Source: Rhodanobacter sp. B05
Lineage (GTDB): Bacteria; Pseudomonadota; Gammaproteobacteria; Xanthomonadales; Rhodanobacteraceae
Direction: 5' to 3'
Assembly (NCBI RefSeq): GCF_002001085.1
Contig: NZ_MUNU01000013.1
Span: 124,001-188,000 of the forward strand
Length of the DNA: 64,000 nt
The stretch's first letter is position 1; each line of letters opens with the position of its first letter. The notes beneath the pieces were generated by a model that made no database searches, was not told the origin of the DNA, and worked only from the letters and a program-made list of their open reading frames with translations. Made by a program: the position numbers and the translations under genes. This document shows, piece by piece, positions 43,200 through 51,988 of this stretch.

Positions 43200-43871
43200 T
43201 CAGCCGCCGAGCCGATACTCGCCGCCGCGCTCCAGCGCGCGCCGATAGGCTGGCCGGGCGTGGATGCGTTGCAGGAAGGCATCCAGGCGTGGGTAGTTGC
43301 TGCCGAGTCCGCCACGTGCGGCGAAGGCCTCGAGCGGAAAGCTGAGCTGGATGTCGGCGGCGCTGAGCGAATCGCCGACGAACCAGTCGTGCTCACCCAG
43401 TTCGGCGTCGAGATAGTCCAGGTGCAGCTTCAATTGGGGATCGGTGAACGTGCGGTCGACCTTGTCCGCGATGCCGCGGGCGATCGGCTTCACGAAGAAC
43501 GGTGCCGGTGCCGTCCTGACCCGGTTCAGCACCAGCTTCAGCAGCAGCGGTGGCATCGCCGAGCCCTCGGCGTAGTGCAGCCAGTAGCTGCAGCGCAGGC
43601 GTTCGGGTGTGCCGGCCGGCGGCAGCAGCCTGCCCTCGCCGTAGCGGCCGGCGAGGTATTCGATGATCGCGCCGGACTCGGCCACGGTCAGCTCGCCGTC
43701 GGTGATCACCGGCGACTTGCCCAGCGGATGCGCGAGCCTGAGTTCCGGCGGTGCCAGCATGGTCTTCGGATCGCGCTGGTAACGCTTGATCTCGTACGGC
43801 ACGCCGAGTTCTTCCAGCAGCCACAGGATGCGCTGCGAGCGCGAATGGTTGAGGTGATGGAGGGTGATCAT
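43200..43871 (-). CDS. glutathione S-transferase
   Basis: A 223-residue cytosolic GST. The N-terminal thioredoxin-fold domain has LHHLNHSRSQRILWLLEELGVPYE (catalytic Ser/Asn region), KSPVI (cis-Pro) and VAESGAIIEYLAGRY (Glu-Ser glutathione contact). The C-terminal helical domain includes DWFVGDSLSAADIQLSFPLEA with the conserved N-capping Asp. Likely conjugates or reduces a xenobiotic or peroxide; exact class not assigned. Confidence 0.92.
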   Translation of the reverse strand: MITLHHLNHSRSQRILWLLEELGVPYEIKRYQRDPKTMLAPPELRLAHPLGKSPVITDGELTVAESGAIIEYLAGRYGEGRLLPPAGTPERLRCSYWLHYAEGSAMPPLLLKLVLNRVRTAPAPFFVKPIARGIADKVDRTFTDPQLKLHLDYLDAELGEHDWFVGDSLSAADIQLSFPLEAFAARGGLGSNYPRLDAFLQRIHARPAYRRALERGGEYRLGG

Positions 43872-44006
43872 GTGCGGCTACCGGAAGACATGGTTGTCGT
43901 ATGCGGCGAGCCTGGCCCGCGACGAAAAGAGACCAGCATGGTGGATGGATCGAGGACAGGCAACGAAGCCATGAATGCGCGTTCGCGCAGCAGGGTCGGA
44001 GATGGG

Positions 44007-45881
44007 CTACGGATCAAGCGTGGCCGTGCGCGACAGCACCGACACACCGCGTTCGTCGAAAGCCTCCACCGCCACCACGTAACGCACGCCCTTGTTCAAC
44101 GAGCTCAGCTTCAGTCGGGTCGGCTGGTCGGCGAAACGCTGGTAGCACTCATGCAGGCGATCGGCGGACAGGCCCCAGCGCACGTTGTAACCCACCGCGC
44201 CGGGCACCGCTTTCCACACGATCTCGGCATCGCGCGCGTCGGGCAGGCGGCGTGCGCTCACCAGCACCGGCGCCGGCGGCGGTGGCCCGTCGGCGTTGCC
44301 GAAGACGCGCAGGTCGGCGATCGCGAGGTTCTTCGCGCCGACATGCACGTGCACGTAGCGGAGGTAGCGCAGACGCGTCGGTTGTTCGAGTTCGACATAG
44401 GCGTTGGCGTGGTCGCTGGTGTCGTGCGAACGATCGGCCACGCGGATCCAGTGTTTGCCATCGAGGGAACCTTCGAGCACGAACCGGGTGACGATGTCGG
44501 GCGCGTCGCCATAACGCCCCGATTCGAAATCGGCGTAGTTGATCTGCACCGCGCGCACCGTGCGCGGGCCGCCGAGGTCGAGCGTGAGGGTCTGCCCGGG
44601 CGTGTTCGCGGTCGCCAGCCAGAACGTGCGCGGGTTTTCGTCGGTGGCATCGGCGGCAGGGTGCCCGGCGGTGCTGGACGAGGCCTGTGCGGTCTTGCGA
44701 TACGACAACAGCATCCAGCCGGTGAACGTGCTTTCGCCTTCGCGCAGGCGATGATCGGGCATGCGCTGCGGGAAGTCGCCGAAACGGGTGTCGACCCACA
44801 TCTGGCCGTCCGCATGGAAACCCGCGGGGAACAGGTCGATGCGCCGCTCGAATTTCCAGTTCAGGCCGATCCACGCGGTGCCGGTGTTCCAGTAGTTGCC
44901 GTACGCATCCTGGAAAGTGGAGCCGTGGCCGGCGCCGACGACGAAGCCGCCGGGCTTGTAACCGACCGGGTTATAGGGTGCGTAGTGGAACGGCCCCAGC
45001 GGATGGTCGCCCACGTAGACGCCGGTGGCGTAGACGTTGTACTCGGTGCCGGGCGCGCCGTATTGCAGGTAGTAGCGGTTGCCGTGGCGATTCATCCAGG
45101 CGCCTTCGACATACGGCGCAATCGTGGGGTCGTCGTGATCCTGGCCGAAGCGTTCCCATCCGTGCATGGCGGGATCCGCCTTCAGCAGTGCGACGGGTTT
45201 CGTGATGAAGGCCACCCGCTTGCCCTCGCCCTGGTCGGCATGGTCGGACGCCAGGTCGATCTGCGCGCCGTACAGCGGAAAGACATTGGACGAATCCCAG
45301 TACAGATAGACCTTGCCGTCGCGATCCTGGAACAGGCCCGGGTCCCACGGCCCGGGCGGCAGGTCACCCGGCTTCATCGCGCTCTCGTGGCCGGACCATA
45401 CCGCGCCGGGCACCGGCGGCAGCAGGCGCGTCCAGAACTGCCAGCGGCCTTGCGCCGGATCGGTCGAGTAAAGCAGCGGGCGCGGCTCCATCGCCGCCTG
45501 CATCAGGAACAGCTTGTCGTCGGCGACCAGGGTGGCCGGCGCCACCGGTCCGTCGAAGGGCCAGCGATCCGGCTTGACGAATTGCCAGTGCACGAGATCG
45601 GTCGAGCGCCAGTAGCCGTCGGCGAGGGTCAGAAACAGATACCAGGCATCGTGATAACGCACCACCGCCGGATCCGCGCCGGTGCGGTACGAGATGCCCT
45701 GGTTCATCTGCTCGTAGTTGTAGCGATAGTCCAGGTCGACCGGGTTGGCCCAGGTGCGGCCGCTGATCGATGTGCTGGCGGCCACCGCGCCGGCACCGAG
45801 CAGGCCGGCCACCAGCAAGATGGAGCGGATCGTGCGCAAGCGCGGGCGGTGCCGGATCAAGCGTTGGGCAGTCGATGGCAT
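44007..45881 (-). CDS. GH43-like glycoside hydrolase with discoidin and FN3-type domains, exported
   Basis: A 624-residue precursor with an N-terminal signal/anchor (about 18-36). Residues about 50-380 are a five-bladed beta-propeller: RTGADPAVVRYHDAWYLF has the GH43 general base Asp, PWDPGLFQDRDGKVYLYW the middle acid, and PYVEGAWMNRHGNRYYLQYG the acid Glu. An F5/8 type C (discoidin) carbohydrate-binding domain (about 420-540) and a fibronectin type III-like end follow. It probably acts on arabinan, xylan or related side chains outside the inner membrane. No transporter or other glycosidase is adjacent. Confidence 0.88.
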   Translation of the reverse strand: MPSTAQRLIRHRPRLRTIRSILLVAGLLGAGAVAASTSISGRTWANPVDLDYRYNYEQMNQGISYRTGADPAVVRYHDAWYLFLTLADGYWRSTDLVHWQFVKPDRWPFDGPVAPATLVADDKLFLMQAAMEPRPLLYSTDPAQGRWQFWTRLLPPVPGAVWSGHESAMKPGDLPPGPWDPGLFQDRDGKVYLYWDSSNVFPLYGAQIDLASDHADQGEGKRVAFITKPVALLKADPAMHGWERFGQDHDDPTIAPYVEGAWMNRHGNRYYLQYGAPGTEYNVYATGVYVGDHPLGPFHYAPYNPVGYKPGGFVVGAGHGSTFQDAYGNYWNTGTAWIGLNWKFERRIDLFPAGFHADGQMWVDTRFGDFPQRMPDHRLREGESTFTGWMLLSYRKTAQASSSTAGHPAADATDENPRTFWLATANTPGQTLTLDLGGPRTVRAVQINYADFESGRYGDAPDIVTRFVLEGSLDGKHWIRVADRSHDTSDHANAYVELEQPTRLRYLRYVHVHVGAKNLAIADLRVFGNADGPPPPAPVLVSARRLPDARDAEIVWKAVPGAVGYNVRWGLSADRLHECYQRFADQPTRLKLSSLNKGVRYVVAVEAFDERGVSVLSRTATLDP

Positions 45882-45954
45882 CGGCCGAGAATGCACCGAC
45901 GCTTGTGCGCCTGCAACCGCGGCAGCGTCGGCTTTCGTGCGGTGTGGTGCCGCT

Positions 45955-46872
45955 TCAATAGATCTCGCCGACGCAGCAGCGCAGACTGCCGCCGGCCTTC
46001 TCGATCTCGCCCAGTTCCACCGCGCCGATCGCAAAGCCGTAGTCGGCCAGCGCCGTGCGCTGTTCGTCGGTCAGCGAAGCGGCGGCGCAGGCGCTCATCC
46101 ACACGCGGTCGTTGGACAGGGTGATCGCGTTGCCGGCGAACGCCTGCTTCTGCGCCGGCGTCAGCCAGATCGTGCGTTCGCCGTAAGCCTGCGCGATCGC
46201 CCTGGCCGCGGCCGGATCGCGGAAACCGTCGGCGGCGATGATCGCGGCGCGGCCGGCCAGCAGGGTCAGCACCACGTTGGTGTGGTATTCGGCTTCGGCC
46301 AGCTCGAAGCAATAGGTCAGGCGCAGGTTGAACGCCTGGTGCATCGCGCGTGCGCCGGCCATGTCGCAGCGCTCGCTGAGGCCGCAATAGCCGACGCCGC
46401 GCGCGCGGTCGATGATCAGCGAACCGGTCAGCTCGGCGACCAGGTCGGTGCAGCCGGACAGGTCGATCTCGTCGTAGCCCAGCACCTCGCCGAAGAAATT
46501 CCGGATATCGACGCGAGCGGCCTCGCGCTGGCGCACCGCATGCCGCATGCGGCCCACGATCAGCCGGCCCGGCGCGGTGCCGAACACGTTGTTGGGGAAT
46601 ACCGCGTCCGGCGTGGCCGGATCGCCGGGGAAGGTGATCACCGGCACGTCCGCGCGCAAGGCCTGCGCCAGTGCACTGTGCTGGGCCAGTGCCTGCAGCG
46701 GATCGACTACGTGGCGCATGTCCATGTAGCGGTTGTCCTGCGCCGATTCCGCCGCCAGGCTGAATTCGGCCGGCGCGACCAGGAAAGCCACGCGCGCCGT
46801 GGCCGCGGCGCCGGGCAACGGCGCCAGGGCGGTGAACGCGTCGAGGAAATCGATGGCGGAAGTGGTGATCAC
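45955..46872 (-). CDS. arginine deiminase-related hydrolase (CtlX/dimethylargininase-like)
   Basis: A 305-residue amidinotransferase-fold enzyme starting at GTG with GAGGAG upstream. PDAVFPNNVFGT is the Asp/Asn-rich substrate loop. GSLIIDRARGVGYCGLSERCD and EYHTNVVLTLLAG carry the catalytic Glu/His, and GGSLRCCVGEIY ends with the nucleophilic Cys. Related proteins hydrolyse citrulline or methylated arginines; which substrate applies cannot be told. It lies 19 bp after an MFS gene on the same strand and may be cotranscribed. Confidence 0.85.
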   Translation of the reverse strand: MITTSAIDFLDAFTALAPLPGAAATARVAFLVAPAEFSLAAESAQDNRYMDMRHVVDPLQALAQHSALAQALRADVPVITFPGDPATPDAVFPNNVFGTAPGRLIVGRMRHAVRQREAARVDIRNFFGEVLGYDEIDLSGCTDLVAELTGSLIIDRARGVGYCGLSERCDMAGARAMHQAFNLRLTYCFELAEAEYHTNVVLTLLAGRAAIIAADGFRDPAAARAIAQAYGERTIWLTPAQKQAFAGNAITLSNDRVWMSACAAASLTDEQRTALADYGFAIGAVELGEIEKAGGSLRCCVGEIY

Positions 46873-46891
46873 GGTGCGCTCCTCGGGAGAT

Positions 46892-48157
46892 TCACAGCGT
46901 ATCCGCAGCCGGCGTGGCCTGGAGATTTTCTACGACGTGCAATTGCTGGCGCCGGCGCAGGCTCGGGAACATCGCCATCCACAGGCCCACCACGAGCAGC
47001 GTGCCGATGCCGCCGAGCACGGTGGCGTTCACTGCGCCCAGCCACGCGGCCAGCATGCCGGACTCGAACTCGCCGAGCTGGTTGGAGGTGTTGATGAAGA
47101 TCGCGTTGACCGCGCTGACCCGGCCGCGCATGTCGTCGGGCGTATCCAGCTGCACCAGTGCGCCGCGGATCACCATGCTGACCATGTCGAAGGCGCCCAG
47201 CGCGAACAACGCCAGCAGCGACAGCCACAACGCGGTGGACACGGCGAACACCAGCGTCGCCACGCCGAAGCCGGCCACCGAGGCGAACATGATCGGCCCC
47301 ACGCGCCGCTGCATGTCGTTCCGCGCCAGCCACAGCGACATCAGCAGCGCACCCGCCGCCGGTGCCGCACGCAGCAGGCCCAGGCCCCACGGGCCGGTGT
47401 GCAAGATGTCCCTGGCGAAGATCGGCAGCAGCGCGGTGGCACCGCCGAGCAGCACGGCGAACAGGTCCAGCGAAATCACACCCAGCACGTCGGGCCGTCG
47501 CCGGATGAAGTGCACGCCGGCGAACAGCGTCTTCAGCGTGGCCGGTTCGCGCCGCGGCGGCGCCTGTTCGTAGCGCAGGCGCACCAGCATGGTCACCGAA
47601 ACCAGGTACAGCGCCGCGGCGACCAGGTAGACCACGCCCGGGCCGGCCACGTAGAGGAAACCGCCCAGCGCGGGCCCCATGATCATCGCCGCCTGGCCGG
47701 CCGACGCATTCACCGCCATCGCCCGTGGCAGGATCCGTGCAGGTACCAGCGCCGGCAGCATGGATTGCAGCGCGGGAAACTCGAACGCCTTGGCCACGCC
47801 GATCACGAAGATGAGCGCGAGGATGCCGAGTTCGTGGATGTCGTGCGCCAGGCTCAGGCCGGCCAGTGCCGCGATCGCCAGCCATTCCACAATCTGGCCG
47901 ATCAGCACGATGCGGCGGCGCTCGAACTGATCGGCCACGTGTCCGGCCGGCAGCGCCAGCAGCAACGAGGGCACGAACTGCACCAGGCCGATCAGACCCA
48001 GGTCGAAGGCGCGACCGGTGATCGCGTAGATCTGCCAGCCCACCGCCACCGACAACATCTGGAAGCCGAAGCTGGAGCAGATCCGTGCCAGCCAGAACGC
48101 GACGAAGGCGCGGTGTTGGAGCAGCGAGTCCGCGGCAAGTGTCGTGGGTGATGGCAT
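46892..48157 (-). CDS. MFS transporter, EntS-like exporter
   Basis: A 421-residue membrane protein with about 12 helices. FVAFWLARICSSFGFQMLSVAVGWQIYAITGRAFDLGLIGLVQFVP is the start typical of the EntS/multidrug exporter branch. HVADQFERRRIVLIGQ is MFS motif A, and RGALVQLDTPDDMRGRVSAVNAIFI is the diagnostic second-half motif. EntS exports enterobactin, but no siderophore genes are nearby, so substrate is open. Confidence 0.88.
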   Translation of the reverse strand: MPSPTTLAADSLLQHRAFVAFWLARICSSFGFQMLSVAVGWQIYAITGRAFDLGLIGLVQFVPSLLLALPAGHVADQFERRRIVLIGQIVEWLAIAALAGLSLAHDIHELGILALIFVIGVAKAFEFPALQSMLPALVPARILPRAMAVNASAGQAAMIMGPALGGFLYVAGPGVVYLVAAALYLVSVTMLVRLRYEQAPPRREPATLKTLFAGVHFIRRRPDVLGVISLDLFAVLLGGATALLPIFARDILHTGPWGLGLLRAAPAAGALLMSLWLARNDMQRRVGPIMFASVAGFGVATLVFAVSTALWLSLLALFALGAFDMVSMVIRGALVQLDTPDDMRGRVSAVNAIFINTSNQLGEFESGMLAAWLGAVNATVLGGIGTLLVVGLWMAMFPSLRRRQQLHVVENLQATPAADTL

Positions 48158-48287
48158 GGGTGGTCCCTGGGAGCAGCCATTATCCGGGGTGGCACGACGC
48201 GGGTTCAACCGGAAAGCCCGCATTTGACGCGCCCTTGCCGCTTCAACGCGTAGATTCCGCCCCGTTCCGGTCCACTGGAGGTGCTTC

Positions 48288-48590
48288 ATGGGCAGAGCGG
48301 CAGCATGTGTGTTCACCGACGCGGACGGCATCCGCAAACTCGAGTCGCTGGTGCATCAATTGCCGGCCAACAGCCATGTCGTGGTGCTGCTGCGGGATGG
48401 CAGCAGTTGCGATGGCGTCGTCAGCGTGCGGCCAAGCGTGCAGGTGTTCCGCGACCACGATGATCGCGAAGGCATCAATGCCATCGTAAAGCTGGAACGA
48501 CCGGATGTCCCGGGCTGGAGCCAGCGGATCTGGCTCGACCAGGTGGTGCGGGTCGAGCACCTCGATTCGGGCATGGCCAGCGAGAGCTGA
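48288..48590 (+). CDS. DUF3247 family protein
   Basis: A 100-residue small soluble protein. It has KLESLVHQLPANSHVVVLLRDGSSCDGVVSVRPSVQVFRD and ends in WSQRIWLDQVVRVEHLDSG; the beta-rich pattern suggests an SH3/Sm-like barrel. The family is, as far as I recall, essentially confined to Xanthomonadales. Excellent Shine-Dalgarno GGAGGTG. Function unknown. Confidence 0.85.
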   Translation: MGRAAACVFTDADGIRKLESLVHQLPANSHVVVLLRDGSSCDGVVSVRPSVQVFRDHDDREGINAIVKLERPDVPGWSQRIWLDQVVRVEHLDSGMASES

Positions 48591-48664
48591 GCACGCCACG
48601 GGCAGTTGCGCGCACATGCCGCAGGTTTCAAGCTGGCGGCCTGCAATCGACAGGAATGGCGCGG

Positions 48665-49414
48665 ATGAACAACACACTTCGTCTCGGTCTGCTGGGTGCG
48701 GCTTGCACCGGCCTGCTGGTGGTGGCCTGTTCGCAGCAGTCCGGCGCGCCCGCCCCCACGGCCGGGCAGCAAAAGGCGCAGGCGGACACGGCGGCCGCCG
48801 CGGGCAATCTCGCCACCTATCGGCAGCTGTTGAAGCTGCACAACGACGAGATGGTGGTGACGATGGGCAAGGACATCGTCAGTCGCTTCCCCGGCAGCGA
48901 TGCGGCGAAGGAGGTCGAACAGACCCTGCCGGCGATCGAAAAGCGCTACGCGGCAAATCGCGAGAAAAATCGCCTGGCTGGCCTGTGGACGTATCAGGTG
49001 GCGCCGATGGCCGGCGGCACGCAGTCGACCGCCAGCATCTACAGCACGCGGGCCGGTGACAGCGACCCGGTGCGGCTGGTGTTGCGCCGGCACACGAGCT
49101 GGGGCCAGAGCGCGTTCCTGTATGGCAGCAAGCCCGGCTTCCTCTGTCGCGGCAACTGCACCATCACCGGCAAGGCCGATGGCAAGCCGGTGCGGATCAA
49201 GGCGTTCACGCCGCAAGGCGGGGAACCGGCGCTGATGATCCGCGACGACAAGGCATTCATTGCACTGCTCGAGAAAACCGGGAAGCTGGAGCTGGACGTG
49301 ACTCTGCTCGATGGCAAGCAGGACGAGACCCTGGTCTACGAGGTGGGCGGCTTCGATCCGGCCAAGTGGACGCCCCTGGACAAGGGTCGCAAGGGCAAGG
49401 CCGGCAGGAACTGA
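48665..49414 (+). CDS. lipoprotein of unknown function
   Basis: A 249-residue precursor with lipobox VVAC (Cys22). The mature part has an Ala-rich linker, a helical repeat-like stretch (TYRQLLKLHNDEMVVTMGKDIVSRFPGSDAAKEVEQTLP, TPR-like), and a C-terminal beta domain with two Cys (FLCRGNCTITGKADGKPV). The ATG at 48665 is favoured because AGGA lies 9 nt upstream. Followed by a second lipoprotein gene; both probably in the outer membrane. Confidence 0.8.
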   Translation: MNNTLRLGLLGAACTGLLVVACSQQSGAPAPTAGQQKAQADTAAAAGNLATYRQLLKLHNDEMVVTMGKDIVSRFPGSDAAKEVEQTLPAIEKRYAANREKNRLAGLWTYQVAPMAGGTQSTASIYSTRAGDSDPVRLVLRRHTSWGQSAFLYGSKPGFLCRGNCTITGKADGKPVRIKAFTPQGGEPALMIRDDKAFIALLEKTGKLELDVTLLDGKQDETLVYEVGGFDPAKWTPLDKGRKGKAGRN

Positions 49415-49507
49415 AGTCGGCAAGGTAGGTCCCGGGCAATGCGCCGGCTGGTGCACCGCGCGGGTTCCGATGCGTTGTCCATCATGCATCCTCACGGAGG
49501 TTTTGCC

Positions 49508-49963
49508 ATGTCCAAGACGGGTTTGTCGATCGCTGCCGTGCTGGCCGTCGCGCTCGCCGCATGCTCCAGCGTGCCGTACGCGCAGCGCCAGCAGCAGCGG
49601 CAGGCGGCCTATGCCGCCGCGGCCGGTGCGCCGGTAAAAAGTTTCCACTTCTTCAACATGTGGTCGTGGGAGCCCCTGAGCGACAGCGAACTGGTGGTGT
49701 ACACCCAGCCGAGCCGGGCCTGGCTGCTCGACCTGGACGGACCTTGCCAGAATCTGGAGTTCACCCGGGCGATCGGCCTCACCTCCAGTGTCGGCGAGGT
49801 GTCGACCCGGTTCGACAGGGTGCTGACCGGCCGCGGCTACATCCCTTGCACGATCATGCAGATCCGCCCGATCGACGTGAAGCGGTTGCGGATCGAGCAG
49901 GAGGCGCAGCGCAAGATCAATGCGCAGCCCCGGGAGCCTGCGGCTCCAGCGTCCGGAAGCTGA
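49508..49963 (+). CDS. DUF6491-like small lipoprotein
   Basis: A 151-residue precursor with lipobox LAAC (Cys19), a Gln/Ala-rich linker, then a domain with WEPLSDSELVVYTQPSRAWLLDLDGPCQNLEFTRAIGLTS and GYIPCTIMQIRPID, in which two Cys may pair. GGAGG precedes the ATG. Proteins of this pattern are common in Xanthomonads with no known role. Convergent with the universal stress protein gene. Confidence 0.78.
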   Translation: MSKTGLSIAAVLAVALAACSSVPYAQRQQQRQAAYAAAAGAPVKSFHFFNMWSWEPLSDSELVVYTQPSRAWLLDLDGPCQNLEFTRAIGLTSSVGEVSTRFDRVLTGRGYIPCTIMQIRPIDVKRLRIEQEAQRKINAQPREPAAPASGS

Positions 49964-49981
49964 GCTTCTCGACGCACGACC

Positions 49982-50398
49982 TCAGCGAACGACGGTGACC
50001 GGTACGTGGGCGCGCGCCAGCACGTTGGTCGATACCGAACCGAGCAGCCAGCGCGCCAGCGCGCCGCGTTCGGTGTGGCCGATCACGATGTGGTCGATGC
50101 CGTATTGCTCCACCTGGCTGAGCAGCACGTCGCCCGGGCTGCCGTGGGTCAGTTCGATATCCACCAGGCTGGCCGCGTCGGGCATGATCGTGGTCAGTTC
50201 CGCCAGCAGTTCCTGCGCGCGCTGGGTGCCGGAGTCCGCCATCATCAGCGCGCATGCATCGGCGCCACCTTCGGTGACCTGCAGCACCGACACCACGCGC
50301 ACGCGGCCACCGCCGCAGCGGGCCAGTTCGATCGCAAACTGGAAAGCGCGGCGCGAAGCCTCGGAACCGTCGTACCCCACCAGTGAATACCTGACCAT
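49982..50398 (-). CDS. universal stress protein family
   Basis: A 138-residue cytosolic UspA-type protein. YSLVGYDGSEASRRAFQFAIELA starts the Rossmann-like fold with the nucleotide-binding Asp. The C-terminal GHTERGALARWLLGSVSTNV is the ATP-binding G-x2-G-x9-G-S/T motif, so it likely binds ATP. The ATG at 50398 is preferred; one at 50416 is in frame. Confidence 0.92.
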   Translation of the reverse strand: MVRYSLVGYDGSEASRRAFQFAIELARCGGGRVRVVSVLQVTEGGADACALMMADSGTQRAQELLAELTTIMPDAASLVDIELTHGSPGDVLLSQVEQYGIDHIVIGHTERGALARWLLGSVSTNVLARAHVPVTVVR

Positions 50399-50720
50399 AA
50401 GTTCGTTGCCCTGCAAGTCGATAGCCGGATTCCATCAAGTCGCGGCCGAAGTTCGGTGATATGACAACCCTACGGCGCGGGACCGCGACCAGGCAAGGTC
50501 TGTTCGCGACAGTCTGCACGGCGGCCTGTTATGAGGGCATCAAGGCGGCTCGCCGAAGACGTCCAGCCTGGACGGGCAGCCTGAACGCCGGTTTAGCCTC
50601 GTGCACGCTGTTGTCACGCATGTGTGCACACGATGCCACTGCCAATGCGCGGCACGTCGATCTTTCGCCGGTGTCGCGCAAACGACAGACCCCATTCCCA
50701 CGTAAATCAAGGAGAACGCG
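50399..50720. other. 322-bp divergent intergenic region
   Basis: It separates the universal stress protein gene (leftward) from a secreted-protein gene (rightward) and should hold both promoters. The only structures I see are a 10-bp palindrome GTGTGCACAC (50622-50631) and the Shine-Dalgarno AAGGAG (50709-50714). No coding sequence is convincing. Confidence 0.6.
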
Positions 50721-51179
50721 ATGATCAAGCGTACTGTTGCAATGGCTGCCCTGGTACTTGCCTGTGCAGGCGCGGCGACCATGCTGCCGGTGAACAGCGC
50801 CTACGCCACCGACGCCGGCGTGAAATGCGATCTTGTCTACAACCTGTCGGGCTGGTCGCTGATCTACAAGCACGCCGAGGGCACGGGCAGGATCACCTGC
50901 GACAACGGCCAGCATGCGAACGTAAAGATCGCCGTGGTCGGCGGTGGCCTCACTGCCGGCAAGTACCGCATCAACAATGGCAAGGGCGAGATCAGCAACG
51001 TGCACGGCATCAGCGAGGTCTTCGGCGATTACGCGCAGGCCGGTGCCGAGGCGGGCGTGGTGAAGAGTTCGCAGGCGCAGGTGCTGACCAAGGGCACGGT
51101 GTCACTGGCGCTGGCCGGTACCGGCGAAGGCGTCAACCTGGGTGTCTCGGCCGGCAAGTTCACCATCAGCCGGCGCTGA
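50721..51179 (+). CDS. exported protein of unknown function
   Basis: A 152-residue precursor with signal peptide MIKRTVAMAALVLACAGAATMLPVNSAYA. The mature domain looks all-beta and rich in Gly (VGGGLTAGKYRINNGKGEISNV), with two Cys (VKCDLVYN and RITCDNG) that could form a disulfide. The layout resembles DUF992-type periplasmic proteins but I cannot confirm this. Strong ribosome-binding site and an intrinsic terminator suggest a well-expressed single gene. Confidence 0.75.
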   Translation: MIKRTVAMAALVLACAGAATMLPVNSAYATDAGVKCDLVYNLSGWSLIYKHAEGTGRITCDNGQHANVKIAVVGGGLTAGKYRINNGKGEISNVHGISEVFGDYAQAGAEAGVVKSSQAQVLTKGTVSLALAGTGEGVNLGVSAGKFTISRR

Positions 51180-51200
51180 TACCGCGCAAGCTCCTCGAAC

Positions 51201-51232
51201 AGCAAGGGCGCCTCCGGGCGCCCTTGCTGTTT
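51201..51232 (+). terminator. intrinsic terminator after the exported-protein gene
   Basis: A perfect 12-bp stem AGCAAGGGCGCC / GGCGCCCTTGCT with a 4-nt loop followed by GTTT, 21 bp beyond the stop. Confidence 0.85.
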
Positions 51233-51287
51233 GGCGCGGCGGTACACTGCGGCGACTGCACCGGATTCGATCACGGGAGATTTCGCC

Positions 51288-51341
51288 ATGCGCCGCCTCG
51301 CCTGCCTGCTCATCCTGATCCTGCTGAAGGAGGCGTCCTGA
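51288..51341 (+). CDS. 17-residue hydrophobic peptide coupled to the next gene
   Basis: ATG at 51288 is preceded by GGGAGA (7-nt spacer) and encodes MRRLACLLILILLKEAS, a positively charged start plus one hydrophobic helix. Its stop TGA shares the A of the downstream ATG (TGATG, 51339-51343). Its own codons contain AAGGAGG (51327-51333), the ribosome-binding site of the downstream gene. It could be a membrane micropeptide or a translational leader controlling access to that site. Confidence 0.55.
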   Translation: MRRLACLLILILLKEAS

Positions 51342-51895
51342 TGCCCGTGGCAGTGCGCGCCGAGCCGCTGGCACGCGGCGGACCCGGGTTTGCCGTCTGG
51401 CGCGTGGCGGTGTGGCTGCTGCTGTTGCTCGCCGCGTTCGGTTGCGTGCAATACCTCAGCCATGCGCAACTGCTGTGGACGCAGCGACAGGTGTTTGCGC
51501 CCGGTGCAGTGGCAAGCGCGGCGTTGCGTGGAATGCTCGCCTGGGACATCGCCTATCTGCTGGCCGCATTCCTGCTGATCGTGTTGTGCGCCGGCTGCAT
51601 CCTGCGCCAGGCCTGGGCGCGCCCCGCGCTGCGCGTGGCCGCCGCTTTGCTGGCGTTGTGGATGCTGGCGAGCGGCGGCGCCATGCTGGCGCAGTGGTCA
51701 GCGTTTGCGCGCGCGAGCACCGAGGCGCTCGACCAATTGCACGGCGACGCCACCCTGCAGCAGGCACTGCTGCACGCGCGCTACAGCTACCTGACCGCAC
51801 TGGTCCTGAAAGCGGTCGCCGTGCCGGTGCTGCTGTGGTTGAGCTGGCGATTGGGCGTGCCGGCGGTGCGCGCACAGTTCCGCCACCGTCGCTGA
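51341..51895 (+). CDS. four-helix membrane protein of unknown function
   Basis: A 184-residue protein with about four membrane helices (VAVWLLLLLAAFGCVQYL, DIAYLLAAFLLIVLCAGCIL, VAAALLALWMLASGGAML, YLTALVLKAVAVPVLLWLSW). AAGGAGG sits 7 nt before the ATG. Translation is probably coupled to the 17-residue ORF. No family recognised. Confidence 0.75.
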   Translation: MPVAVRAEPLARGGPGFAVWRVAVWLLLLLAAFGCVQYLSHAQLLWTQRQVFAPGAVASAALRGMLAWDIAYLLAAFLLIVLCAGCILRQAWARPALRVAAALLALWMLASGGAMLAQWSAFARASTEALDQLHGDATLQQALLHARYSYLTALVLKAVAVPVLLWLSWRLGVPAVRAQFRHRR

Positions 51896-51988
51896 TCCGG
51901 CGCTTGTGCGACGTCGGAACAGGCGCCTAGACTCGCGCGTCGGTCATGCGATGCGCTCGACATGGCGTTCAATCGTGGAGGGGAAAAC

